Assembly (NCBI RefSeq): GCF_009696065.1
Contig: NZ_VUMS01000011.1
Span: 1 to 64,000 of the forward strand
Direction of reading: 5' to 3'
From: Oliverpabstia intestinalis
GTDB lineage: Bacteria > Bacillota > Clostridia > Lachnospirales > Lachnospiraceae
DNA: 64,000 nucleotides
Under the pieces are notes generated by a model. That model was not told where the DNA came from and searched no databases. It was given only the letters and a program-made list of their open reading frames with translations. Position numbers and translations under genes: made by a program. Shown here in pieces: positions 27,563-37,900 of this stretch (position 1 is its first letter; every line of letters starts with the position of its first letter).

Positions 27563-28354
27563 ATGAAAAATGAATTGTTTTCCATTGGTCCGATCACAAT
27601 CTACGGATATGGACTGATGATTGCCATTGGTGTGCTGGCGGCATACTTCAGTGCCACGTACCGGTCGAAAAAATATGCGCTGGATCCGGACAAAGTCTTC
27701 TATGTGACGGTCTGGGCGGTGATCGGTGGATTTGGAGGAGCAAAGCTTCTATATCTGATCACGCAGCTTCCGGCGATTCTTAAAGATCCTTCCCTTTTGA
27801 AAGATGCACGGAACGGTTTTGTGGTTTATGGAGGAATCATCGGAGGAATCCTTGCCGCATGGCTCTACTGTAAGGTGGCAAAACTGAAATTTATAAAATA
27901 TTTCGATCTGGTTATGCCGTCGGTGGCACTGGCACAGGGATTTGGAAGAATCGGGTGTTTTCTGGCAGGATGTTGCTATGGAAAAGAGACGAACAGTGCA
28001 TTTCATATTATTTTCCACGATTCTGCTTATGCGCCGAACAACGTGCCGTTGATTCCGACTCAGCTGATCTCCAGCGGGCTGGATTTTCTGAACTGCATCT
28101 TCCTGATGTGGTTTGCAGGAAAGAAAAAAGGTGACGGACAGGTGGCAGGGCTGTATCTGGTTTGTTACAGTGTGGGAAGATTTGTCCTGGAATTCTTCCG
28201 TGGGGATTTGGAAAGGGGAAATGTGGGAAGTCTGTCCACATCCCAGTTTATCGCTATTTTCACTGCGATTGCCGGCATGGTACTGTTTTTCTGGTTTGGA
28301 AAGAAAAAGGCACAGGGACCGGAAAAGAATATACAGGAAGAAAAGGTTGTGTAA
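27563..28354 (+). CDS. lgt: Prolipoprotein diacylglyceryl transferase
   Basis: 263 residues, about seven membrane helices. It adds diacylglycerol to the lipobox cysteine of prelipoproteins, such as the two substrate-binding lipoproteins in this window. The family signature G-R-I-G-C-F-L-A-G-C-C-Y-G is present, with V-V-Y-G-G-I-I-G-G before it. AAAGGAGA precedes the ATG. The stop codon lies inside the left end of a repeat element (28351-28491). Confidence 0.95.
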   Translation: MKNELFSIGPITIYGYGLMIAIGVLAAYFSATYRSKKYALDPDKVFYVTVWAVIGGFGGAKLLYLITQLPAILKDPSLLKDARNGFVVYGGIIGGILAAWLYCKVAKLKFIKYFDLVMPSVALAQGFGRIGCFLAGCCYGKETNSAFHIIFHDSAYAPNNVPLIPTQLISSGLDFLNCIFLMWFAGKKKGDGQVAGLYLVCYSVGRFVLEFFRGDLERGNVGSLSTSQFIAIFTAIAGMVLFFWFGKKKAQGPEKNIQEEKVV

Positions 28355-28491
28355 CTATTCAGCAGCCACTATCCCACGAGGTGTCTTGGCATGAATATGC
28401 CAAAATCCTGAGACATACAAGCAAAATGACATCACCGAAGGTAATTATTAATGCAATTTTTCCTGTATCTGTGAAGGTACTGAACAGTTAC
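28351..28491 (+). repeat. Family C MITE-like element, full copy
   Basis: 141 bp bounded by GTAACTATTCAG (28351-28362) and CTGAACAGTTAC (28480-28491), 11 of 12 matching as inverted repeats. The left end supplies the lgt stop codon. No gene is seen between 28355 and 28625. Confidence 0.75.
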
Positions 28492-28625
28492 AAGGTTACA
28501 CAAGAGGAATCGGATACCTTCCGCAAATCGCTGGGATTGGATTTGTGGAAGGTATTACTTCTGAAAAACGTTTTGTAAAACAGGAAACCGGAAGAAAGAG
28601 AACGACAGGTCAGAAAGGAGACAGT

Positions 28626-29381
28626 ATGGAAGAATCTTATGAAAGTTTTGCCGGTGTATACGATCTGTTCATGGATAACATTGATTATCCGGCATGGTGT
28701 ACGTATCTGACCGGTATTTTAAAAGAATATGGAATAGAAGACGGACTGATCGCGGAGCTTGGCTGCGGTACCGGAAGTATGACAGAACTTCTGGCAGCTG
28801 AGGGGTACGATATGATCGGCATCGACAATTCCCCGGATATGCTGGAGGTCGCCCAGGAAAAACGGGTGGAATCCGGTCTGGATATTTTATATCTGATGCA
28901 GGATATGCGGGAATTTGAACTGTATGGAACGGTCAGGGCTGTTGTAAGTATCTGTGACTGTATGAATTATATTCTGGAGGAAGAAGATCTTCTGGAGGTC
29001 TTCTGTCTGGCCAACAATTATCTGGATCCGGGCGGAATCTTTGTCTTTGATATGAATACTCCGTACAAATACCGGGAGGTCATCGGCAACACGACGATTG
29101 CAGAAAACCGGGAAGAGGGAAGCTTTATCTGGGAAAACTGCTTTGATGAGGAATCACAGGTCAATGAATATGCATTGACATTATTTATTAAAGAAGAGGA
29201 CGATCTTTACCGGAAGCACGAAGAATTCCATTACCAGAAAGCATATGAGCCGGAGAGAGTGAAAGAATTACTGGAGGAAGCAGGACTGAAAGTGGAAGCA
29301 ATCTACGATGCATTTACCAGAGAACCGGTACGGGAAGACAGCGAAAGAATCTATTTTATTGCGAGAGAGTGTACAAAATAA
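28626..29381 (+). CDS. Class I SAM-dependent methyltransferase
   Basis: 251 residues. Rossmann-fold methyltransferase with motif I A-E-L-G-C-G-T-G-S and an acidic residue in I-G-I-D-N-S at the end of the next strand. The start at 28626 follows AAAGGAGA; the open frame further upstream lies in the repeat region. Substrate unknown; small-molecule type by length. Confidence 0.85.
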   Translation: MEESYESFAGVYDLFMDNIDYPAWCTYLTGILKEYGIEDGLIAELGCGTGSMTELLAAEGYDMIGIDNSPDMLEVAQEKRVESGLDILYLMQDMREFELYGTVRAVVSICDCMNYILEEEDLLEVFCLANNYLDPGGIFVFDMNTPYKYREVIGNTTIAENREEGSFIWENCFDEESQVNEYALTLFIKEEDDLYRKHEEFHYQKAYEPERVKELLEEAGLKVEAIYDAFTREPVREDSERIYFIARECTK

Positions 29382-29485
29382 AGAAATTGCAGAAAGTATG
29401 AAAACTTCCTGGAAGCAAGCATGCGTCAGATTTCTGAACTTTTGACCCTGGTGTCATAATATTATATGAAAGAAAGGAAACAGAT

Positions 29486-30367
29486 ATGAGTGATTATATT
29501 GTAAGAGCAACCGCAGCCGACGGACAGATCCGCGCCTTTGCGGCTAACACAAAAGATGTAGTGGAGACCGCAAGAAAGGATCATAATACCAGCCCTGTGG
29601 CAACCGCGGCTCTGGGACGTCTGCTGACCGGCGGTGCGATGATGGGAATCATGATGAAAGGGGACAAAGATGTCCTGACATTGCAGATCAAGTGTAGCGG
29701 ACCGATCGGAGGTCTGACGGTGACTTCCGATTCCAAAGGAAGAGTAAAAGGTTATGTAAATCATCCGGAAGTCATGCTCCCGGCGAATGCACAGGGAAAA
29801 CTGGATGTGGGCGGTGCGCTTGGTCTTGGTGTCTTAAGTGTAATTAAGGATCTGGGTCTGAAAGAGCCGTATGTGGGACAGACGGAATTAAAGACCGGTG
29901 AGATCGGAGATGATCTGACCTATTATTTTGCAAGCAGTGAGCAGGTGCCTTCCGCAGTAGGACTTGGCGTACTGATGGAGAAGGATAATACTGTCCACCA
30001 GGCCGGTGGATTTATCGTGCAGCTGATGCCGAACGCAGAGGAAGAAGTGATTGAGAAACTGGAGAAAAATCTGGCACAGATCACTTCTGTTACCGAACTT
30101 CTGGATCAGGGTTATACACCGGAAATGCTGCTGGAAAAACTGCTTGGTGATATGGATCTGGAGATCAATGAGAAAGTGCCGACAAGTTTCTACTGCAACT
30201 GTGACAAAGTAAGGGTTGGAAAAGTATTGATCAGTCTGGGAGAAAAAGAACTGCAGGGCATGATCGATGACGGTGAAAACATCGAACTGAATTGTCATTT
30301 CTGTAACACCAACTATACCTTCAGCGTAGAAGAACTGAAAGAACTGCTGGAACTTGCCAGAAAATAG
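29486..30367 (+). CDS. hslO: Hsp33 redox-regulated chaperone
   Basis: 293 residues. The zinc-binding C-terminal switch has C-N-C (Cys237, Cys239) and C-H-F-C (Cys270, Cys273), the C-x-C...C-x-x-C signature of Hsp33. The N-terminal domain is well conserved. It holds unfolding proteins during oxidative stress. nadE starts 15 bp downstream. Confidence 0.96.
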   Translation: MSDYIVRATAADGQIRAFAANTKDVVETARKDHNTSPVATAALGRLLTGGAMMGIMMKGDKDVLTLQIKCSGPIGGLTVTSDSKGRVKGYVNHPEVMLPANAQGKLDVGGALGLGVLSVIKDLGLKEPYVGQTELKTGEIGDDLTYYFASSEQVPSAVGLGVLMEKDNTVHQAGGFIVQLMPNAEEEVIEKLEKNLAQITSVTELLDQGYTPEMLLEKLLGDMDLEINEKVPTSFYCNCDKVRVGKVLISLGEKELQGMIDDGENIELNCHFCNTNYTFSVEELKELLELARK

Positions 30368-30382
30368 GCGGAAAGGAAATAT

Positions 30383-32296
30383 ATGAGACACGGATTTATC
30401 AAAACAGCAGCCGGTACACCGAAGATTCAGGTGGCAGACTGTGTATACAATGCAGGGGAGATTCTGAAGCTGATCCGGCAGATGGAAAACGAGGGTGCAA
30501 AGATCATGGCATTTCCGGAGCTTTGTATCACCGGATATACCTGTCAGGATCTGTTCTGGCAGACATTGCTTCTGGACAGTGCGAGAGAGCAGCTGATATG
30601 GCTGGCAAAGGAGACCAGTCAGGTGGACGCGCTGATCATTGTAGGCCTTCCATGGGAATATAATGGAAAATTATATAATGTGGCAGCTGTCTTAAACAGA
30701 GGAACCATTCTTGGTCTGGTACCGAAGACGAATCTGCCAAATTACGCTGAATATTATGAGGCAAGGCATTTTACACCGGCGGATCAGGACTCCCATATGG
30801 TTAAAATTGACGGGGTGGAAGTACCATTTGGAACAAAACTTCTGTTTTCCTGCCCGCAGATGACAGGAATGAAAGTGGCTGTGGAGATCTGCGAGGATCT
30901 CTGGGTACCGAATCCGCCGAGCGTGGCTCATGCACTGGCAGGTGCGAATGTGATCATCAATCTGTCAGCAGGGGATGAAATCACCGGAAAAGATAGCTAC
31001 CGGAGAGAACTGGTAAAAGGACAGTCGGCGCGTCTGATCTGCGGTTATATCTACGCAACGGCCGGGGAGGGAGAATCTTCTACGGATCTGGTATTTGGCG
31101 GACACAATCTGATCTGTGAAAACGGCTCCATCTTAAAAGAGGCAAAACATTTTATCAATCAGACAATCTACGGTGATCTGGATATCCGGCGTCTTGTAAC
31201 CGAGCGAAGGAAAATGACAACTTATCCGCCGGCAGATACGGCCGGTTATCAGGAAATTATATTTACACTGGAGAAAGAAGAAACCAGATTGACCAGAACT
31301 TTCCCGAGAAAACCGTTTGTACCGTCCGGAAAAGAAGAAAGGGAAAAACGATGTGACGAGATTCTGACGATTCAGGCAATGGGACTGAAGAAACGTCTGG
31401 AACATACTCACAGCCAGAGCGCTGTCATCGGTATCTCCGGCGGACTTGATTCCACACTGGCACTGCTGGTGACAGCCAGAGCCTTTGATTTTCTTGGCAT
31501 GCCAAGAGAAAAAATCACGGCAGTCACGATGCCGTGTTTCGGAACTACTGACAGAACGTATCGTAATGCCTGCGATCTTACCAAAAAACTTGGTGCGACC
31601 CTGCGGGAAGTAGATATCCGTGAAGCCGTAACCATTCATTTCAGGGACATCGGACATGATATGGAAAATCACGATGTGACATACGAAAACTGTCAGGCGA
31701 GAGAACGTACGCAGGTGATCATGGATATCGCGAATCAGGCGGGCGGTATGGTGATCGGAACAGGTGACTTGTCGGAACTGGCACTTGGATGGGCAACCTA
31801 TAACGGAGATCATATGTCCATGTATGCGGTTAATACGTCAATTCCGAAGACACTGGTGCGCCATCTGGTGCGGTATTATGCGGATACCTGTGGAGATGAT
31901 CGCCTGTCCGAGATTCTGCTGGATATTCTGGATACGCCGGTAAGCCCGGAGCTGCTTCCGCCAAAAGACGGCAAGATCGCACAGAAAACAGAAGATCTGG
32001 TGGGACCGTATGAACTGCATGATTTTTTCCTTTATTATATGCTTCGTGCAGGATATGAGCCGGATAAGATTTTCCGGATCGCAGTGCAGACTTTTGACGG
32101 TGTGTATGACCGGGAAGTGATCCTGAAATGGTTAAAGAATTTTTACCGGAGATTCTTTATGCAGCAGTTTAAGCGCTCCTGTCTGCCGGATGGACCGAAA
32201 GTCGGTACCGTAGCTGTATCGCCAAGAGGAGACCTGAGGATGTCCAGCGATTCCTGTGTGCGTATCTGGATGGATCAGGTGGAAAAACTGTCATAA
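30383..32296 (+). CDS. nadE: Glutamine-dependent NAD+ synthetase
   Basis: 637 residues. The N-terminal nitrilase-type glutaminase domain shows the Glu-Lys-Cys triad in F-P-E-L-C, V-P-K-T-N and E-I-C-E-D-L-W. The C-terminal synthetase domain has the ATP pyrophosphatase loop G-I-S-G-G-L-D-S-T. It makes NAD from deamido-NAD, ATP and glutamine. The two-domain form is the long type. It probably shares a transcript with hslO. Confidence 0.96.
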   Translation: MRHGFIKTAAGTPKIQVADCVYNAGEILKLIRQMENEGAKIMAFPELCITGYTCQDLFWQTLLLDSAREQLIWLAKETSQVDALIIVGLPWEYNGKLYNVAAVLNRGTILGLVPKTNLPNYAEYYEARHFTPADQDSHMVKIDGVEVPFGTKLLFSCPQMTGMKVAVEICEDLWVPNPPSVAHALAGANVIINLSAGDEITGKDSYRRELVKGQSARLICGYIYATAGEGESSTDLVFGGHNLICENGSILKEAKHFINQTIYGDLDIRRLVTERRKMTTYPPADTAGYQEIIFTLEKEETRLTRTFPRKPFVPSGKEEREKRCDEILTIQAMGLKKRLEHTHSQSAVIGISGGLDSTLALLVTARAFDFLGMPREKITAVTMPCFGTTDRTYRNACDLTKKLGATLREVDIREAVTIHFRDIGHDMENHDVTYENCQARERTQVIMDIANQAGGMVIGTGDLSELALGWATYNGDHMSMYAVNTSIPKTLVRHLVRYYADTCGDDRLSEILLDILDTPVSPELLPPKDGKIAQKTEDLVGPYELHDFFLYYMLRAGYEPDKIFRIAVQTFDGVYDREVILKWLKNFYRRFFMQQFKRSCLPDGPKVGTVAVSPRGDLRMSSDSCVRIWMDQVEKLS

Positions 32297-32368
32297 TAGT
32301 GAAAACGGGTGGATAACTTCTGAAAATGTATTTTGCAGTCAGTAAGAAGGGAAAGGAATAAGCGGCAG

Positions 32369-33268
32369 ATGAAGGAAACGAGAGAACAGATGAAATGTCT
32401 GATGGAAAAGATACAGATGCCGGAAGAAGGAATTGCACAGCTTCTGGAGGCAAGAAAAGAACTGGAAGAAGCAGATCACTGGGATGTGATCGTGCAGACG
32501 GCAGAGCAGGTGATGGCAGCAGACGGAGAACTTTCCGTTCTTACCCAGGCACTGGCAGAGACAGAAGCCAGAGAAGAAGCACTGGGAGTGAACCGCTATC
32601 TTCTGGATGCACTGATGTTATGGTGTTGCTGGGAAGAAGTGAAAGTGCGTTATGAAAAACAGGGACTGCCTGTGGAAATTTACTATAAGAGTCTGGAAGA
32701 TATGAAGTGGAAAATGCTGGAGTGTTATGAGATTCATGGCGTATACGGCAATTTTGTAGGTCACTGGTATGACGGATTCTTCAATCTGACCAGGTTCGGA
32801 CTGGGCCGTCTGCAATTTGAACTGCGCCCGTTTGAGGGAAAGAAAGACTGTGGACTGGATGGTGTAAGGATTCATCCCGGGGATACTGTCATTAATATGC
32901 ATATTCCATCCGCAGGTCCGATGAAACCGGAGCTTCTGGAGGATGCCTTTGCACGGGCAGAAGCATTTTTCAAAGACTACTTTCCGAAAGACTACAGGGT
33001 GTTTGGTGTGGAATCCTGGCTGATCGATCCGGATCTGGTACAGATTCTTCCGGAAGGGAATATGAAAGCGTATGCCAGGCGTTTTCAGTTGATTGACACA
33101 GAAAAAAGTGATGAGATTTTCCCGGATGGCTGGAGAGTATTTGGTGCAGAATGGAAGAAGAAACCGGAAGAATTGCCCCGGAAGACCGGGCTGCAGAGAG
33201 CAATTGCAGACTATCTGCAGCAGGGAGGCAGACTGGGAAGCGGCTATGGCATATTTATCCGGAAATAA
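32369..33268 (+). CDS. Acyltransferase-domain protein, uncharacterised
   Basis: 299 residues. The start at 32369 is uncertain: AAGGAA lies about ten bases before it, and an in-frame ATG at 32390 is possible. The N-terminal 90 residues are helical and acidic. The rest looks like the C-terminal half of a GNAT-like acyltransferase family common in Clostridia (F-E-L-R-P-F, H-I-P-S-A-G-P, G-V-E-S-W-L). A tail-to-tail gene follows 15 bp away. Acceptor and donor are unknown. Confidence 0.65.
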   Translation: MKETREQMKCLMEKIQMPEEGIAQLLEARKELEEADHWDVIVQTAEQVMAADGELSVLTQALAETEAREEALGVNRYLLDALMLWCCWEEVKVRYEKQGLPVEIYYKSLEDMKWKMLECYEIHGVYGNFVGHWYDGFFNLTRFGLGRLQFELRPFEGKKDCGLDGVRIHPGDTVINMHIPSAGPMKPELLEDAFARAEAFFKDYFPKDYRVFGVESWLIDPDLVQILPEGNMKAYARRFQLIDTEKSDEIFPDGWRVFGAEWKKKPEELPRKTGLQRAIADYLQQGGRLGSGYGIFIRK

Positions 33269-33282
33269 TAACGGGATGGAAG

Positions 33283-33744
33283 CTATTGCTGCAGAACAGA
33301 AGCTTTGGCAAGGGCACTTTTGATGGCTTCTAAAAGCAACATGGAAGTATATTTGTTATCGTCTTCGTAGGTGATATCTTCCAGAGACTGTTTTTCATAA
33401 ATCTGGGAGGCGAGTTCTTCGAGTGCCGGTTCCATCAGTGGATACATGGTAGCGGTGGATTCACTTAAGTTTACCAGTTCGATGGAATTGATGTGGTTGC
33501 TGTCTACGGTTACCTGCACATCGAAGGTATTGTCATTCAGTTCAATGGCGGTGCTATAGACGCCCGGAAGATATTGTCCGGTGAGGGCAGAAGTTGTCTG
33601 AACAGAGGCAGCGGTTTCTTTGTTTTTTGATGGTCCGAACATGATCAGAAGAAGAACGATCATCAGGAGACCGAGTAGGAGAAAGATAGCGGTATAGATC
33701 ACTTCTTTCATATGTAGTACAACAATCCTGGTTTTGGAACTCAT
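33283..33744 (-). CDS. Small membrane-anchored protein, FMN-binding-like
   Basis: 153 residues on the minus strand. The ATG at 33744 has AAAGGAGTG upstream; a GTG nine bases earlier is too close to that site. One membrane helix lies at about residues 15-38, then a short linker and an extracellular domain of about 95 residues with G-V-Y-S-T-A and V-T-V-D-S-N-H-I, as in small FMN-binding-type domains. No threonine flavinylation motif is evident. Function unknown. Confidence 0.65.
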   Translation of the reverse strand: MSSKTRIVVLHMKEVIYTAIFLLLGLLMIVLLLIMFGPSKNKETAASVQTTSALTGQYLPGVYSTAIELNDNTFDVQVTVDSNHINSIELVNLSESTATMYPLMEPALEELASQIYEKQSLEDITYEDDNKYTSMLLLEAIKSALAKASVLQQ

Positions 33745-33872
33745 AGTACACACTCCTTTTCCGATGCTTTTCTATAGTGTATGAGAAATGGTGTGATTTT
33801 ATGAAATATGGGCTTCCGGAAAATTGAATGGGAAACTTTCAGTAGTACAAGAAGAAACAGGGGGAAGAAACG

Positions 33873-34766
33873 ATGGGAATGGATGCCTGTATGCTGTGTC
33901 CGAGAATGTGCGGCGTAGACCGGGAGTCCGGAGAGAAAGGTTATTGCGGAATGGACGGAAAACTGCGGGCGGCGAGAGCTGCACTTCATATGTGGGAAGA
34001 ACCCTGTATCTCAGGAACACGGGGATCTGGTGCTGTATTTTTTTCCGGCTGCAGTCTGCGGTGTATTTTCTGCCAGAATTATGAGATCGCACAAGGAAAC
34101 TGTGCCAGGGAGATTTCCGGGGATCGTCTCAGTGAGATTTTTCTGGAACTTCAGGAACAGGGAGCAGCGAATATCAATCTGGTAACGGCGACACATTTTG
34201 CACCGGCTGTGATCGGAGCACTGAAAAAGGCAAAAGCACAGGGAATGTATCTGCCGGTGATCTACAATTCCAGTGGTTATGAACGGGTGGAAACGGTGCA
34301 GATGCTTGAAGAAGTCGTGGACGTGTGGCTGCCCGATTTTAAATATATGGATCCGGAGCTTGCCTTTGCCTGTTCGAAAGCGAAAGATTATCCGGAAGTT
34401 GCGGTGGCAGCGATCCGGGAGATGATGTTGGCCGGAGGAAGGTGTGAATACGATGACAACGGTTATATTCAGAAAGGTGTGATCGTCCGCCATCTGATCC
34501 TGCCGGGCCATACGAAAAACTCCATAGCAGTGCTTGATGAGTTATATGAAACATATGGAAAGGACCTGACCATCAGTCTGATGAATCAGTATACCCCCCT
34601 TCCTCAGGTGCGTGATATCCCGGATCTGAACCGGAGGGTGACAAAACGGGAGTATGAAAAGGTACTTGATCATGCACTGGATCTTGGTATTACACAGGGG
34701 TTTTTTCAGGAAGGCGGGACAGCAAAAGAAAGTTTCATTCCACTTTTTGACTATGAAGGGTTATAA
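33873..34766 (+). CDS. PflX-like radical SAM protein
   Basis: 297 residues. It belongs to the COG1313 class, formerly called a pyruvate formate-lyase activator homologue. N-terminal C-M-L-C-P-R-M-C-G and Y-C-G are extra cysteines, and the radical SAM triad is in C-S-L-R-C-I-F-C-Q-N-Y. The substrate is not known; it is not next to a glycyl-radical enzyme. GGGGGAAG precedes the ATG. Confidence 0.85.
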   Translation: MGMDACMLCPRMCGVDRESGEKGYCGMDGKLRAARAALHMWEEPCISGTRGSGAVFFSGCSLRCIFCQNYEIAQGNCAREISGDRLSEIFLELQEQGAANINLVTATHFAPAVIGALKKAKAQGMYLPVIYNSSGYERVETVQMLEEVVDVWLPDFKYMDPELAFACSKAKDYPEVAVAAIREMMLAGGRCEYDDNGYIQKGVIVRHLILPGHTKNSIAVLDELYETYGKDLTISLMNQYTPLPQVRDIPDLNRRVTKREYEKVLDHALDLGITQGFFQEGGTAKESFIPLFDYEGL

Positions 34767-34828
34767 TGCAATCAAACAGAACGGGAAGCTGCATATTCCT
34801 TGTGAACCAATCAGAAAAATGTAAAACA

Positions 34829-34869
34829 CAGTTACGACCCCTGCCGGTAAAAAGACAGGGGTCGAACTG
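34829..34869 (+). other. Hairpin in addB leader
   Basis: CGACCCCTG (34835-34843) pairs with CAGGGGTCG (34856-34864), extended by CAGTT/AACTG after one mismatch. There is no T tract, so this is a leader structure rather than a clear terminator. Confidence 0.6.
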
Positions 34870-34942
34870 TCAGAGAGAAGAAGACAGACGAAAAGATGCT
34901 GAGCGCAGGCAGAAGCAGGAACAAAAAAGGAGGAAAAGATCC

Positions 34943-37900
34943 ATGGCACTGCAATTTGTACCAGGTAATTCGGGAGCTGGAAAATCTTTTCAGTTATATC
35001 AGAAAATCTTACAGGAAGCCGGAAAACATCCGGAGAGAAAGTATCTGGTGATTGTACCGGAACAGTTTACGATGCAGACACAGAAGGAACTGGTAGCTTT
35101 GAGTCCCCGTCATGGAATCATGAACGTGGATATTTTAAGTTTTGACCGTCTGGCACACCGGGTATTCGCGGAAGTAGGCGGTGATCAGACACCTGTTCTG
35201 GAAGACGTGGGGAAAATTCTTGTACTGGAACGCGTGGTGCAGGAACAGAAGAAAAAGCTGGGAGTTCTGGGTAGCAGTCTGGAAAAACTGGGAACCGTCA
35301 GTGAGATGAAATCACTGTTATCTGAGCTGATGCAGTACGATATTCATCCGGAAGAACTGGATGAGATCGGCAATCTGGCGAAAGAAAGACCGTTGCTGTA
35401 TCACAAATTAAAGGATGTGCAGACCATTTATCAGGGTTTTTTCGAGTTTTTGAGAAAACGGTATATCACGGCGGAGGAAGTTCTGGATCTGTTGTGTGAG
35501 AAAATCGGAAGTTCCCGACTGGTGAGAGACAGCTGGATCGCTTTGGACGGATTTACCGGATTTACTCCGGTACAGAATAAATTACTGCGGGAACTGCTGA
35601 AACTGACACAGCAGGTATGGGTGACGGTGACGCTGGAGGAAAAGGTGCCTGTGGCACAGTTAAAACGTCCGCAGCAACTGTTTCGTATGAGTGGGGAGAT
35701 GGTGGAGTCGCTGACCAGGATGGCAAAGGAAGAACGGGTGGAAATTCTGGATCCCTGGTGGGTGCGTCCGGGAGAAAACAGCCGTTTTTGCAAGGCACCG
35801 GCACTGGAATTTCTGGAACAGCATCTGTTTCGATATGATAAACGGCAGTACCGGAAGGAACAGGAAGAGGTACAGATTTTTCAGGCTGCAAATCCAAAAG
35901 AAGAGATGGAAGAAATCGCCAGAAGGATCCGCTTGCTGGTGCGGACAAAGGGCTACAGGTATGGGGACTTTGCCGTGATCACAGGGGATATGGCGACGTA
36001 TGGAAGTTATGCCAGACAGGTCATGGAACAGTGTGAGATTCCCTGCTTTATCGATGAAAAACATTCTATTCTGATGAATCCGTTTGTGGAGTATATCCGG
36101 GCGGCTGTCAATCTGGTGGTGGAGTATTTTTCCTATGAGAGTATGTTCCGTTATCTTCGCTGTGGGTTGTCCGGGATTCCGGTTTATCAGGTGGATCAAC
36201 TGGAAAATTACTGTATCGCTGTGGGAATCCGCGGGGAAAAACAGTGGAAGGATCACTGGGTAAGACGGTACCGGGGGATGGAAGAAGGCAGTATCGAAGG
36301 AATCAACCAGATCCGGGAACAGGTCTGGAAAAAGATCGGTCCTTTTGCGGAGTATATGAAAGAAAAAGAGCACACAGTGGAAGAACGGACACGGATGCTC
36401 TATGAGATGATCGTAAAAGATGATATTCAGGAACGGTTATCTGAGAAAGAACAGGAATTTGCTACACAGGGCGATCAGGCGATGGTGAAAGAATACAGCC
36501 AGATTTACGGAATGATCATGGAACTTCTTGATAAGATGGTGCAGATGCTTGGCAGCGAGACGATCACGGCGAAGGAGTACGGACAGCTTCTCGATGTGGG
36601 ATTTCAGGAGATGCGGGTGGGCATCATTCCACCGACGGCAGATCAGGTACTGATTGGTGAGATGGAGCGTACCAGACTGAAAGACATCAAAGTACTGTTC
36701 TTTGCAGGCGTCAACGACGGAATCATCCCGAAACACGGAGGGAAGGCAGGTCTGCTGTCTGAGTCAGATCGGGAATTTCTCGACAGCCGTCAGGTAGCAC
36801 TGGCACCTACAGCAAGAGAATCCATGTATATCCAGCGTTTCTATCTGTATCTGAATCTGACGAAACCTTCCCGGTGTCTGTATCTTTCTTACGCTCAGTC
36901 AAATGCACAGGGGCAGGCACAGAGTCCGGCGTATCTGATCGCGCTGATTCTTCGGATGTATCCGAAACTGGTGATCCAGGATAATCCGAAAGACGAGATC
37001 AGCCAGATGCAGATGGCACAGCAGGCAACGGAAATTCTTCTGGCAGGACTTCGAAAGGATGGAGAACAGCAGCAGAACAATGGCTGGAGGGAACTGTTTT
37101 CCTGGTATCTGCGGTCAAAAGAGTGGAAGGAGCAGTGTCTTCGCTGGATCCAGGCGGCATACGAGGGCGCACCGGAGAGCAGCATCGGAAAAGCGGCGGC
37201 GGTGGCACTTTACGGGAAAGAACTGGAAAACAGTGCGACGGAACTGGAACGGTTTGCAGCCTGTGCCTTTGCACATTTTCTGCAGTATGGTCTGAAGATC
37301 GAGGAACGACAGGAATACGAATTTCGTCAGGCGGATCTGGGCAATGTGATCCATCAGGCACTGGAACAGTTTTCACGAAATCTCAAAAAAAATCGGCTGA
37401 CATGGCGTAGTCTGACGGATCAGGAACGGGATCAGCTGATTGATACGAGTGTGGAGGAAACCATTCACGACTATGGCAATACGATTCTGGAGAGCAGTTC
37501 AAGAAACCAGTATATGATCCTGCGTGTAAAACGGATCCTGCGGCGGACGGTCTGGGCACTGCAGCAACAGCTGAAAGCAGGAAAATATGAACCAAGTCGG
37601 TTTGAAATCTCTTTTTCTATGGAGGAAGATCTGAAAGCATCGAATTTTCAGTTATCGGAGGATGAGCGCCTGCGCCTGCGGGGGCGGATTGACCGGGTGG
37701 ACCGCTATGAGGAGGACGATACGATCTATGTGAAAGTCATTGATTATAAGTCCGGCAATACGGCTCTGGATCTTACTTCGGTGTATCACGGACTGCAATT
37801 GCAGCTTATCGTATATCTGAATGCAGCACTGGAGCTGGAAGAAAAGAATCATCCGGGAAAACATGCAGAACCGGCGGGGATGTTTTATTATCATGTCAAA

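Noticed and set aside
28162-28578. 138-residue frame between lgt and the methyltransferase gene
   Set aside because: It starts inside lgt in another frame and then runs through a MITE-like repeat; no ribosome site.
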